Positions 16,175-24,724 of a stretch of DNA of 64,000 nt are shown piece by piece. A model generated the notes under the pieces. The model did not search any database, was not told the origin of the DNA, and worked only from the letters and a program-made list of their open reading frames with translations. This DNA is from Polaribacter sp. SA4-10 (lineage in GTDB: Bacteria > Bacteroidota > Bacteroidia > Flavobacteriales > Flavobacteriaceae): positions 1-64,000 of the forward strand of contig CATIQU010000023.1 of NCBI GenBank assembly GCA_949519155.1. Reading direction: 5' to 3'. Each line of letters opens with the position of its first letter. Position 1 is the first letter of the stretch. Made by a program: the position numbers and the translations under genes.

Positions 16175-17197
16175 TTAGATCCCTCGAATTCGTTCCACAA
16201 AAACGGCCAAATCCTTTTTAGTAGGCGCCTTTCCTTGAAAAGGTAAAATATCCCATTCGTTATTTTTTCGGGAAATAGTGAAGTTAAAAACCGAGCTATT
16301 CTCATCTTCAGGGTTTAACATCGGGTATCGCAAGTCTAAATATTTATAAGTGCCAGTTTCTGCTCTTTTAGAAAGATTAAAATACCCATTACTAAACCAA
16401 GTCAAGGTGTGTAAATTTTCATCACTCATATCAATTAGTGCATGATTTTTATCAACGCTTATAATTTTTTCTGAAAATGACTTCTGATCCAATAAAGAAT
16501 AAAAAGTCAAATGATATTGGGTTTCGGTTTCTGCGACTGCATACCACAATATATTGTTTAAAATAGTGGGTTGCGCTGAAAATCGATCCATGGAAATACC
16601 TGCTTTCTCAAAAGATTTTTTAAAGACAGTATCCATGTATAATTTATTTCCGACGGTAAACAACATGTAAAAAGAACTGATATAAATTCCCGCTTTTGTC
16701 CATTTCATTTTTTTTGGATTCTTTCTTTTAAAGCACAAAACCACAATGAGACAAATTAAGAAAGGGAGCGTATATAAAGGATCGGCAACAGAAATGTTAT
16801 TAAAAGCAACCCGGTAATCGGAAAATGGGGCAAATAATTGTGTGCCATAAGGCGTAAAGCAATCTAAAATTGGGTGCGTGAAAATTGCCCAAAAGAAAAG
16901 CCACATCCAATCCTTTTGAGTGGTAGTTTCCTTTCTTTTTCCTGAACTGTACGCTTTAAAAGTAATCCAGCCAAAAAAGAAAGCCCCTAAGACTGCAAAC
17001 AAAATAGAGTGCATAAATCCGCGATGAAAAGCCATGGCTTGAATTTCATTACTGTACAAAAAACGCCCAATAAAAACATCTAAATCTGGGATTGTTCCTC
17101 CAATAGCCCCAAATAAAAGCGCCTTATTTCCAATTTTTTTACCGAGTACCATTTGGCCACAAGCGGCACCTAAAACTATTTGAGTTAACGAATCCAT
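16175..17197 (-). CDS. YdjM-family membrane metal-dependent hydrolase
   Basis: This 340-residue integral membrane protein starts at MDSLTQIVLGAACGQ; six upstream codons are in frame, but this start opens with the family's conserved N-terminus. The family signature is GTIPDLDVF near residue 35, then FHRGFMHSI with His residues, then ahead FTHPILDCFTPYG. These Asp and His residues look like a metal site facing the membrane. About five hydrophobic segments lie in the first 190 residues, followed by a soluble C-terminal part. Homologues are named LexA-binding inner-membrane hydrolases, but their substrate is not settled. Confidence 0.87.
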   Translation of the reverse strand: MDSLTQIVLGAACGQMVLGKKIGNKALLFGAIGGTIPDLDVFIGRFLYSNEIQAMAFHRGFMHSILFAVLGAFFFGWITFKAYSSGKRKETTTQKDWMWLFFWAIFTHPILDCFTPYGTQLFAPFSDYRVAFNNISVADPLYTLPFLICLIVVLCFKRKNPKKMKWTKAGIYISSFYMLFTVGNKLYMDTVFKKSFEKAGISMDRFSAQPTILNNILWYAVAETETQYHLTFYSLLDQKSFSEKIISVDKNHALIDMSDENLHTLTWFSNGYFNLSKRAETGTYKYLDLRYPMLNPEDENSSVFNFTISRKNNEWDILPFQGKAPTKKDLAVFVERIRGI

Positions 17198-17277
17198 AAC
17201 TGCAAATGTAAGCAACGAATTTCATTTGCATATAATGGTGTAAAATCGTAACATTACAGAACAAAATTTTTTTTAGA

Positions 17278-18744
17278 ATGCAAAAAGAAAAAAAACTGTC
17301 AGAAATCATCATTGAAGACCAAAAAATCATAGATAATAAAGAATTAAGTCTTTTAGAGTCTTTAATTCCCGTTGTCATTCTAATGTGTTTGTTGGCGTAT
17401 AATATTTTTGTTGAAGATGGTGAATGGTTTGGCGGTTATTCAAATCAATACATACTTTTAATTGGAGGCTTTATAACGGCATTGGTTGGTTTTAGAAACA
17501 AGGTTTCTTTCGGAACAATGGTTGCTGAAGTTTGGGAAAATTGGAAAAGTGTTTTTGTTCCCATTACAATTTTGTTTTTAGTAGGAGCTTTGGCCGGTAC
17601 ATGGTTAGTAAGTGGTATTATCCCCGCAATGGTGTATTATGGTTTACAAGTACTAAGCCCAGAGATATTTTTACCTGCTTCTGTGATTATTGCAGCAATT
17701 ATATCCATTGCAACAGGGAGTTCTTGGACAACCTCTGCCACGGTTGGTATTGCTTTGGTGGGTATTGGAAGTGCATTAGGAATTCCTACAGGAATGATTG
17801 CAGGAGCCGTTATTTCCGGTGCTTATTTTGGAGATAAAATGTCACCTCTTTCCGATACTACCAATTTAGCGCCCGCTATGGCAGGAACTGATTTGTTTAC
17901 TCACATTAAATACATGGCCTATACTACAGTGCCAACTATTATAGTAACCCTTATTGTTTTTGCTGTTTTAAGTGCTACTATAGATACAGCAGGGAGTGCA
18001 GACATTAGTAGTCTGTTAGCTTCTATTGATAATACATTTTACATTTCACCATGGTTGTTTTTAGTTCCAGGTGCTGTAATTGGAATGATTTTAATGAAAA
18101 CAAAACCATTAATTGCTTTAGGAATCGGCGTTTTCTTAGCCGCCATTTTTGCATTTATTTTTCAAGGTGATGTACTTAGTAGTTTGTCAGATTCTAACTT
18201 TAAATCCATTATGACTTCCGTTTGGACAGATGTAGAAATTAAGACAGACAATGATACATTAACTGAATTATTTAGTTCTGGTGGAATCTTGGGAATGATA
18301 TGGACCATTCTATTAATTATCTGTGCCATGGTTTTTGGAGGTATTATGGATGCCATTGGTGCATTGGCAAAAATAACTAAGAGTTTATTGTCTGTAGCAA
18401 CCTCTGTTTTTGGATTGTTTGGAAGTACGGTTTTAAGTTGTTTTGGTTTAAATGCAATTGCATCAGATCAATATTTAGCCATTGTAATACCAGGTAAAAT
18501 GTTCAAAAAAGCCTATGAAGACAAAGGGTTAGCCCCAGAAAACTTAAGTAGAACTTTAGAAGATTCTGGAACGGTAACGTCTGTTTTAATTCCGTGGAAT
18601 ACTTGTGGAGCTTATCAATCTGGAGTATTAGGAGTAGGTGTTGGAGAATATTTCATCTATGCTATCTTTAATTATTTAAGTCCAATAACGACCTTGATAT
18701 TTGCAGCATTTAGCATAAAAATAAGACAGTTGGTAAAGAAGTAA
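17278..18744 (+). CDS. nhaC: Na+/H+ antiporter, NhaC family
   Basis: This 488-residue protein has about eleven membrane segments and the conserved GAYFGDKMSPLSDTTNL segment near residue 180, which is typical of NhaC-type antiporters. It should exchange Na+ for H+ at the inner membrane, in line with a marine lifestyle. FGLNAIASDQYLAIVIPG near residue 395 is also family-typical. An acetyltransferase gene starts two bases after its stop. Confidence 0.93.
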   Translation: MQKEKKLSEIIIEDQKIIDNKELSLLESLIPVVILMCLLAYNIFVEDGEWFGGYSNQYILLIGGFITALVGFRNKVSFGTMVAEVWENWKSVFVPITILFLVGALAGTWLVSGIIPAMVYYGLQVLSPEIFLPASVIIAAIISIATGSSWTTSATVGIALVGIGSALGIPTGMIAGAVISGAYFGDKMSPLSDTTNLAPAMAGTDLFTHIKYMAYTTVPTIIVTLIVFAVLSATIDTAGSADISSLLASIDNTFYISPWLFLVPGAVIGMILMKTKPLIALGIGVFLAAIFAFIFQGDVLSSLSDSNFKSIMTSVWTDVEIKTDNDTLTELFSSGGILGMIWTILLIICAMVFGGIMDAIGALAKITKSLLSVATSVFGLFGSTVLSCFGLNAIASDQYLAIVIPGKMFKKAYEDKGLAPENLSRTLEDSGTVTSVLIPWNTCGAYQSGVLGVGVGEYFIYAIFNYLSPITTLIFAAFSIKIRQLVKK

Positions 18745-18746
18745 AA

Positions 18747-19196
18747 ATGATTATTGCTGCACAACCTTTAGATGCAAAAAAACTTACAGAGATTGCTTTA
18801 CAATCGAAAGCATACTGGGGCTATCCAGCAGTACAAATTGAAAGTTGGAAAGAGGAGTTGACCATTACTCCAAATATGTTTGAGCATAGCGTAATTCATA
18901 AATACCTCATTGATACTGAAATTGCGGGTTTCTATATTTTAGAAAACACACAACCTCACAGCGCTTCTCTAGCATTTTTATTTGTTGCACCACAATTTAT
19001 CAAACAAGGCATTGGGAAACAATTAGTAGTCCATGTAATTGAATACAGTCTTAAAAACAATTACACTTTTTTAAAAGTGCTATCAGATCCCAATGCCGCA
19101 GGGTTTTATAAGAAATACGGATTTAAAGTTATCAGCCAAAAACAAAGCTCGATTGCAGGTAGATTTTTACCAGCAATGGAGTTGAGACTTTCTTAA
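18747..19196 (+). CDS. GNAT family N-acetyltransferase
   Basis: This 149-residue single GNAT domain has the acetyl-CoA pyrophosphate-binding segment FVAPQFIKQGIGKQLV near residues 81-96 and the C-terminal NAAGFYKKYGFKVI motif. The acceptor substrate cannot be read from the sequence. It starts two bases after nhaC and is presumably co-transcribed with it. Confidence 0.9.
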   Translation: MIIAAQPLDAKKLTEIALQSKAYWGYPAVQIESWKEELTITPNMFEHSVIHKYLIDTEIAGFYILENTQPHSASLAFLFVAPQFIKQGIGKQLVVHVIEYSLKNNYTFLKVLSDPNAAGFYKKYGFKVISQKQSSIAGRFLPAMELRLS

Positions 19197-19205
19197 AACA
19201 GGGAA

Positions 19206-19442
19206 TTATTTCTTTTTAAGAAGATTCAACACAGTTGAAATCAGCAATAACACCCATGGAGTTCCATGTAAAAAAACATCCAACCAATCTTGTGCTTGCA
19301 TTGCGTTTTCTCCAGAAAAAGCATTTCCTCCTAAAAGCCAATGGATCTTCCCAACAATATGTGGTGGATTAAAAGGCGCAAGGCCCAAAGTGAAACTTGC
19401 AATTAAAAAAAGCTTCCAGTTATTTTTAAGTTGATGTTTCAT
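19206..19442 (-). CDS. Small membrane protein, hypothetical
   Basis: This 78-residue protein has hydrophobic segments near residues 9-24 and 60-74, and ends LLKKK. I do not recognise a named family. The segment between the helices contains PPHIVGKIHWLLGG. It overlaps the preceding minus-strand gene (19426-19713) by 17 bases, so the two are translationally coupled and probably lie in one transcript after the porin gene. Confidence 0.65.
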   Translation of the reverse strand: MKHQLKNNWKLFLIASFTLGLAPFNPPHIVGKIHWLLGGNAFSGENAMQAQDWLDVFLHGTPWVLLLISTVLNLLKKK

Positions 19443-19713
19443 TGTTTCTTAATTTATAGTTTCTGTACAAAGCAAAAAGAAAGCCAATTACCGTATGTGT
19501 TATTAGGCAGAAAGCCAATCTGAAAAATGTACCGATTCCATATGGATCATGCCCCCAAATATAGTTCCCTAGATAAATTTCAGTACAAAAATAGAATAGT
19601 ATGAGAATTATATTCCAAATAATAAATCGTAAGAAATGAGTCCATATTGACAAAAGAACAAGGCTGAAAACCCATAAAAAAACAGGAATAATTAAAAGTA
19701 AGATTAATTCCAT
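19426..19713 (-). CDS. Small multi-pass membrane protein, hypothetical
   Basis: This 95-residue protein has three hydrophobic segments (residues ~2-20, 24-45 and 62-83) and a polar C-terminal tail. I do not recognise the family. It lies 48 bases after the porin gene and overlaps the next small membrane gene, so it may be part of a porin-linked operon. Confidence 0.6.
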   Translation of the reverse strand: MELILLLIIPVFLWVFSLVLLSIWTHFLRFIIWNIILILFYFCTEIYLGNYIWGHDPYGIGTFFRLAFCLITHTVIGFLFALYRNYKLRNNETST

Positions 19714-19761
19714 AAACTTAATTTTTTCAATAAGGACAAGATCATTTAGTGCACTATGTTT

Positions 19762-21735
19762 CTATATAAACCAATTCCAAACCAGTCCAAACCGGATGGT
19801 GAAATCTCTGTACGGATAATTGGGTGCAGAAAAGTAATTTCGATCTCCTAAAGAAGACAACACATTGTCAATCTTAAAAAATAAACGCGTTCTTCTTACT
19901 TGCGCATTAAAGAAAAAATCGACGGTTGGAAAGCCAATTTTTGTATCATTTTGCAATGTAAATTCTCCCAATAATGGATTGTAAGCATTGGCGTTGTATG
20001 TTGTGAAGTATTTAAAAGTAGCACCAATTTGCACCTGCATAGCTTTCTTTTTAAACCAATAATCGGAGTAATAAAGTGTATTTCTTGTTACAAATTCAGG
20101 CACCCTAAAGACCGAGCTTCCCGCACTTACTTTTTGATACATTAGGGTGTTGTTGAGCGCAAATTTCCGATAGGTAAATTCTTTGGATACTTTGGCTTTT
20201 AAATAGGTAACATTTTCTTCAAATTGTTGCGGTGCATTGTTCTCATCAAAGTAAGTATAGTTGTCAATATGGGTAACATGCAAAGAACCATTCACCCATT
20301 TCGATTCCAATTCAAAACCTAAATCTCGCGTTTTTACGTTGCTAAAATTACGTTCCCAATTATATGCATCATAAACACTTTGATGTAATAGGTAGTTGAA
20401 GTTTGGTAGCTTAGAACTAAGTAATAAATTTGCTCTTACAGAGAATACACTGTCTTTTTTGTAGATAGCTTCTCCTTTTAAATAGCTTCCAGATAAAAGA
20501 GAACTTCCCGGTGTAAGGGATGCATCTGCATTCAACTGAAAATTTTTAATTTTCGCTTTCCAATCAGCACCAAAAGAAACGGCACTCCCAGACAATTCCG
20601 TGTTAGAAATGTTGCTATTGGTGTTCAAGATGGTGTCGTATTTGTAATAAAAACTAGTGATGTCCGTTTTTATTTTAAACTTCCCTAAAACATATTTAGA
20701 ATTAAATTCTAAAAAAAACTGATTGTTAGCCAGGTTACTTTCCACACCTTCATCGTTTGCGTCTGTTGCATTTATTTCACCAAAAACAGCAGTCGTTCTA
20801 TCTCCCTGAATAAAATCGTAGGTCTTTGTTTCACTATTTAAAATATGTCCAATTTTTAAATTGCTAAAGTCTTTGCTGGAAGTAGAATCTTTTTTAGAAA
20901 ACAATTTAAAATCATGTTCAAGGTAAAAACGCGTTCCTTCCAAAAGACTTTCAGAGTTGTTTAAACGAACATCTAATCGCCCTCTGTCACTAAAATTTAT
21001 ATCATTTTCAATGAAAGAATTTAGTGCCGTATCTGTTAATCCACCACTTTCTTGATTTAAAATATCTTGTGAAGCAATATGTCCTCTTAGCGCATATCGG
21101 TTGTTTTTTGTAATGTAATGAAACGAAGTTCTAAAATTTCCATTACTTGCCAATGCCTGTCTGTAAGCACCTAACGAACGAATACCTTCATACGTAAATG
21201 ATATGTTGAATCTTTTTGAGAAATTTAAGGAAAAGAGAGATTCTAAAACCTGTCCTTGTTGCAAGCCTGTTCGGTACATGATTTCTGAGGTAGGCGTGGG
21301 TACTTCATAATATTTGACATCCTCTACATTTAGATAATTAAATTGTTTTCCTCTAAAACCAATATCGGGTAAGTTAGAAATGGCATCAAAACTGTACCCC
21401 AAGTTATTAAAAGTCTGCCCTTGGTTATGAAAGCCCAAAAGTTCAAAATTATCTTTTCTCAAAAAATTGAATCTGTATTCTTTTTGAATGGTTAACGTCG
21501 TGTCAATATAAGTAGTGTCCTTTTTGAAAGAGAAAATTTTGTAATCTGTATATTTCGTTTTAGCAGATAATGTGACCTTTACACTTCCTGAATTATTTAA
21601 AGAATCTATGGTACCATCGCTATTAAAAGAATATTTTTCTTTTTTAGCTCTTGTTCCCATCCCTAGTTTTTTTTGTGAAAAACTATGAATGCTAGATAGC
21701 AAAAATAAAAATAAAAGGAATTTAGCGGGTTTCAT
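19762..21735 (-). CDS. Putative outer-membrane porin (Porin_10-like)
   Basis: I start this ~657-residue protein at MKPAKFLLFLFLLSSIHSFS, a signal peptide. Codons further upstream (to 21759) lie too close to a -7 promoter motif at 21757-21764. The mature part is dominated by alternating polar and hydrophobic strands with many Tyr/Phe residues and ends in aromatic RFGLVWNWFI, as expected for an outer-membrane beta barrel. It resembles the Bacteroidota 'putative porin' family. The transported solute is unknown. Two small membrane protein genes follow. Confidence 0.82.
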   Translation of the reverse strand: MKPAKFLLFLFLLSSIHSFSQKKLGMGTRAKKEKYSFNSDGTIDSLNNSGSVKVTLSAKTKYTDYKIFSFKKDTTYIDTTLTIQKEYRFNFLRKDNFELLGFHNQGQTFNNLGYSFDAISNLPDIGFRGKQFNYLNVEDVKYYEVPTPTSEIMYRTGLQQGQVLESLFSLNFSKRFNISFTYEGIRSLGAYRQALASNGNFRTSFHYITKNNRYALRGHIASQDILNQESGGLTDTALNSFIENDINFSDRGRLDVRLNNSESLLEGTRFYLEHDFKLFSKKDSTSSKDFSNLKIGHILNSETKTYDFIQGDRTTAVFGEINATDANDEGVESNLANNQFFLEFNSKYVLGKFKIKTDITSFYYKYDTILNTNSNISNTELSGSAVSFGADWKAKIKNFQLNADASLTPGSSLLSGSYLKGEAIYKKDSVFSVRANLLLSSKLPNFNYLLHQSVYDAYNWERNFSNVKTRDLGFELESKWVNGSLHVTHIDNYTYFDENNAPQQFEENVTYLKAKVSKEFTYRKFALNNTLMYQKVSAGSSVFRVPEFVTRNTLYYSDYWFKKKAMQVQIGATFKYFTTYNANAYNPLLGEFTLQNDTKIGFPTVDFFFNAQVRRTRLFFKIDNVLSSLGDRNYFSAPNYPYRDFTIRFGLVWNWFI

Positions 21736-21756
21736 CATAGTGTTCTTCTGCAGCAG

Positions 21757-21764
21757 CAAATGTA
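21757..21764 (-). promoter_or_regulatory. Probable -7 element of the porin gene
   Basis: Read on the minus strand this is TACATTTG, a TAnnTTTG match. Transcription would begin near 21750, which rules out the ATG at 21759 and supports the start at 21735 or 21738. Confidence 0.5.
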
Positions 21765-21931
21765 AAATAATAAAATGATAATTTACATTTATAATTTCAA
21801 TACAAACTGTTAATTTTCAGAAGCACTCCTCCCTTTTTTGCATTTTAAGAATACACTTGATCTGTATTTTTTATGTGCAACTAGATTAGAGAAGCAGAAT
21901 TTATAAGAAAAAGTTTTCTTTTCTTTGTAAG

Positions 21932-22531
21932 ATGCTAAAACTAAATTATAGCGGTTTTTCTTTAGAAGCCGGAACAGACGAAGCGGGTAGAGGTTGCTTG
22001 TCTGGACCTGTTGTTGCTGCTGCTGTCATTTTGCCTAAAGATTTTACACATCCTTTTTTAACGGACTCAAAACAGTTGTCAGAAAAAAAGCGAGATGAAT
22101 TAAGACCCATAATAGAAGCAAACGCATTGGCTTTTGGAGTTTCCTTTGTTTGGCAAGACGAGATTGATGAAATTAATATTCTACAAGCTTCGATTACTGC
22201 AATGCATCGTTCAGTAGATGCACTTAAAATTCGCCCTGAGTATATTATTGTAGACGGAAATAAGTTTAGAAAATACAACGAAATTCCACATGAAACCATT
22301 GTAAAAGGAGATGCGAAATATTTAAGTATTGCAGCCGCTTCTGTACTAGCGAAGACCTATAGAGATGAATACATGCAGAGTATTCATGCAAAACTACCAA
22401 TGTACAATTGGGCAAAGAACAAAGGATATCCTACCAAGGAACATAGAGCTGCCATTAGAGAATTTGGTGCAACCGATTATCACAGAAAGACATTTCGATT
22501 ACTGCCAGAACAATTAAAATTAAAAGTGTAA
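21932..22531 (+). CDS. rnhB: Ribonuclease HII
   Basis: This 199-residue enzyme cleaves the RNA strand of RNA-DNA hybrids and removes single ribonucleotides from DNA. The catalytic start [17 protein letters not shown] near residues 14-30 carries the first Asp and Glu. IVDGNK near residue 108 and the C-terminal [15 protein letters not shown] are also family-typical. Its length is standard. Confidence 0.96.
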   Translation: MLKLNYSGFSLEAGTDEAGRGCLSGPVVAAAVILPKDFTHPFLTDSKQLSEKKRDELRPIIEANALAFGVSFVWQDEIDEINILQASITAMHRSVDALKIRPEYIIVDGNKFRKYNEIPHETIVKGDAKYLSIAAASVLAKTYRDEYMQSIHAKLPMYNWAKNKGYPTKEHRAAIREFGATDYHRKTFRLLPEQLKLKV

Positions 22532-22662
22532 GCTCTTTTTTCGGGGTTTTTGATTTGAATAAATCTGTAAAATACGGATAGAAGATATTTTTTCAGATTC
22601 CTCATTGATATTGAAATCAAACCCAAACTTTTTTCTATTTTTACGTTCTCAATTTATATTAG

Positions 22663-23715
22663 ATGATTAAAAAGACACGTGCAGAAATTACCAAATGCAT
22701 CCTTCATAAAGTTGCCAATAAATTTAACAGTGGACACAATGTTTTCTCGGAAGATTTAATTCGTTTTGACCAAGAAGGTTATGACTTGATGAAAAGTTTT
22801 TTATTGAAACCGTATGGCAGTTTAACACAAAGTTACCGTTTTTCACATCACGCAGATGTTCGTTTAAATGAATTAAACAATTATGTTTCAGAAGTATTTA
22901 AAGAAGAAGGTTCCTTTATCGAGTATTCAAAAAACATTGTAAATCACTTATACGAGCAATCCAATTCTGCTCAAATTAAAACAGGAGATGTATTGATTGT
23001 CTTTATTGAAGGAATTGAATACAAAGATGTATTAACAGAAGCCATAGGTGTTTTTAAAATTGAGAATAAAGTCGATTTCTTTCAATCCTACCTAGACGAT
23101 AATAAAAGTTTTGATGTGGTTGTTCAAAAAGGAATTTCAACAAAAAAAATTGACAAAGGCTGTTTGATTTTAAACACTTCAGATACAGAAGGAACGATTG
23201 TTTTGTCTGTAGATAACAATAATTATGATGCACAATACTGGATCAAAAATTTTTTAAGTGTAAAACTAGCAGATGACAACAACTCTCATACTCAGAATTA
23301 TTTAGAGTTGTGCAAAGAGTTTTCCGAAGAAGTTATCAAGCCAGAGTTAGGTATGAAAGAACAAGGAAACTTCTTAGCAAGTACTGTTGATTATTTTAAA
23401 GAGAATGAAGCGGTAGATTATGCTACATTTAAAGACGAAGTTTTTGAAGAAGACAAACACAAAGAATTATTTGATGATTATAAAAAACATTATGAAACAT
23501 TAAATGATGTGCTAATTCGAAATAATTTTGATGTTTCTGGAGTTGTTCTCAAAAAGGAAAAAGCCAAACTTAAAACCGAAATTAAGTTAGACACAAACAT
23601 AAATATCAAGTTAGATGTAGACGCACCTGAAGCTGCTTCAGAATACCTAGAAAGAGGGTATGATGAAGAGAAAAAAATGAAATATTATAAAGTGTATTTC
23701 AACGAGGAGAAGTAA
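22663..23715 (+). CDS. Nucleoid-associated protein (NdpA/YejK-like)
   Basis: This 350-residue protein matches the 37-kDa nucleoid-associated family. The N-terminal region has IEYSKNIVNHLYEQS and GDVLIVFIEG, the middle has KGCLILNTSDTEGTIV, and DAQYWIKNFLSVK near residue 185 is the best-conserved segment. It is expected to be cytoplasmic and to associate with DNA; its exact role is unclear. It appears monocistronic. Confidence 0.85.
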   Translation: MIKKTRAEITKCILHKVANKFNSGHNVFSEDLIRFDQEGYDLMKSFLLKPYGSLTQSYRFSHHADVRLNELNNYVSEVFKEEGSFIEYSKNIVNHLYEQSNSAQIKTGDVLIVFIEGIEYKDVLTEAIGVFKIENKVDFFQSYLDDNKSFDVVVQKGISTKKIDKGCLILNTSDTEGTIVLSVDNNNYDAQYWIKNFLSVKLADDNNSHTQNYLELCKEFSEEVIKPELGMKEQGNFLASTVDYFKENEAVDYATFKDEVFEEDKHKELFDDYKKHYETLNDVLIRNNFDVSGVVLKKEKAKLKTEIKLDTNINIKLDVDAPEAASEYLERGYDEEKKMKYYKVYFNEEK

Positions 23716-23746
23716 TTTTTTGTGCTTCCACAGCAATTTAGAATTT

Positions 23747-24451
23747 TTAACAAACGATGAGTTCATCTACTTCAAAAAGTGTTTTGAAGTGTTTTAAGAT
23801 TTTCTCTTTTACAGCCTCTTCGTCAATTTTTTTACCTAACTCAACCTCCATAGAAGTCACCGCTTTGCCTTTAATACCACAAGGAATTATATTGTCAAAA
23901 TAGCCCAAGTTTACATTTACATTCAGCGCAAAACCATGCATGGTGACCCATCTTGAAGAACGGATTCCTAAGGCACATATTTTACGCGCAAAAGGTGTGC
24001 CTACACCAAGCCAAACACCTGTTTCACCGTCACTTCGAACACCTTCTAAACCGTATTCTGCAATTGTTAAAATAATCGCTTCTTCTAATAGTCGAAGATA
24101 TTTGTGAATGTCTGTGAAAAAATTTTCCAAATCTAAAATAGGATAACCTACAATTTGGCCAGGTCCGTGGTAGGTAATGTCGCCACCGCGATTGATCTTA
24201 TAAAAAGTAGCTCCTTTTTCTTCTAGTTGTTGTTCGTTCAGTAGTAAATTACTTAGATCACCGCTTTTACCTAGGGTATACACGTGCGGATGTTCTACGA
24301 ATAGAAAGTAATTTGGTGTTATCTTGTTTAAGTCATTACGGCGATTCCCAATTTTAAGAGCTACAATTTCTTGAAGCAACTCAGATTGGTATTCCCAAGT
24401 TTCTTTATAGTCTTTTGACTTTAAATCTTTGACGGTCACTTTTTTGTTCAT
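23747..24451 (-). CDS. lipB: Octanoyl-(ACP):protein N-octanoyltransferase
   Basis: I start this 234-residue enzyme at MNKKVTVKDL; a start 13 codons upstream at 24490 would lie above the -7 motif TATCTTTG (minus strand, 24462-24469). It transfers octanoyl from ACP to lipoyl domains of enzymes such as pyruvate dehydrogenase. RGGDITYHGPGQIVGYPI near residue 85 is the family signature. The catalytic Cys is in IIPCGIKGKAVTS, with the conserved Lys in the region of GTPFARKI. Confidence 0.94.
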   Translation of the reverse strand: MNKKVTVKDLKSKDYKETWEYQSELLQEIVALKIGNRRNDLNKITPNYFLFVEHPHVYTLGKSGDLSNLLLNEQQLEEKGATFYKINRGGDITYHGPGQIVGYPILDLENFFTDIHKYLRLLEEAIILTIAEYGLEGVRSDGETGVWLGVGTPFARKICALGIRSSRWVTMHGFALNVNVNLGYFDNIIPCGIKGKAVTSMEVELGKKIDEEAVKEKILKHFKTLFEVDELIVC

Positions 24452-24461
24452 AATCACAAGG

Positions 24462-24469
24462 CAAAGATA
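24462..24469 (-). promoter_or_regulatory. Probable -7 element of lipB
   Basis: The minus-strand reading TATCTTTG matches TAnnTTTG. It sits eleven bases upstream of the chosen ATG, so the transcript would have almost no leader. Confidence 0.45.
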
Positions 24470-24629
24470 AATATTTGTTTGTATTTTCAAGCCTATTAAA
24501 CTACCTTTTGAAAGAGTTTTCTAGCGAGTCTGTTTTTGAAATTACATTTCAAATTTTTAATCACAAGATCATTATTTCTTTCGTGTTTTAATTGAAAAAA
24601 AAGTAATTTTAAAACTAATAGTATAGATT

Positions 24630-24662
24630 TTTGTGGTTTATAAAATTTTAACATTATATTTG
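24630..24662 (+). promoter_or_regulatory. Promoter of the T9SS metalloprotease gene
   Basis: TTTG at 24630-24633 and TATATTTG at 24655-24662 are separated by 21 bases, a good Bacteroidota promoter match. It precedes the ATG by 62 bases. Confidence 0.7.
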
Positions 24663-24694
24663 GTAAACCAATTTGTCAACCACTTTGGTTTACC
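24662..24694 (+). repeat. Perfect 10-bp inverted repeat at the start of the metalloprotease mRNA
   Basis: GGTAAACCAA (24662-24671) and TTGGTTTACC (24685-24694) flank a 13-base loop. The left arm begins at the last base of the -7 element, so it could be an operator over the transcription start or a 5' hairpin in the mRNA. Confidence 0.6.
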
Positions 24695-24724
24695 CTGATT
24701 TTCAATCAATTAAAAACTCAAATA

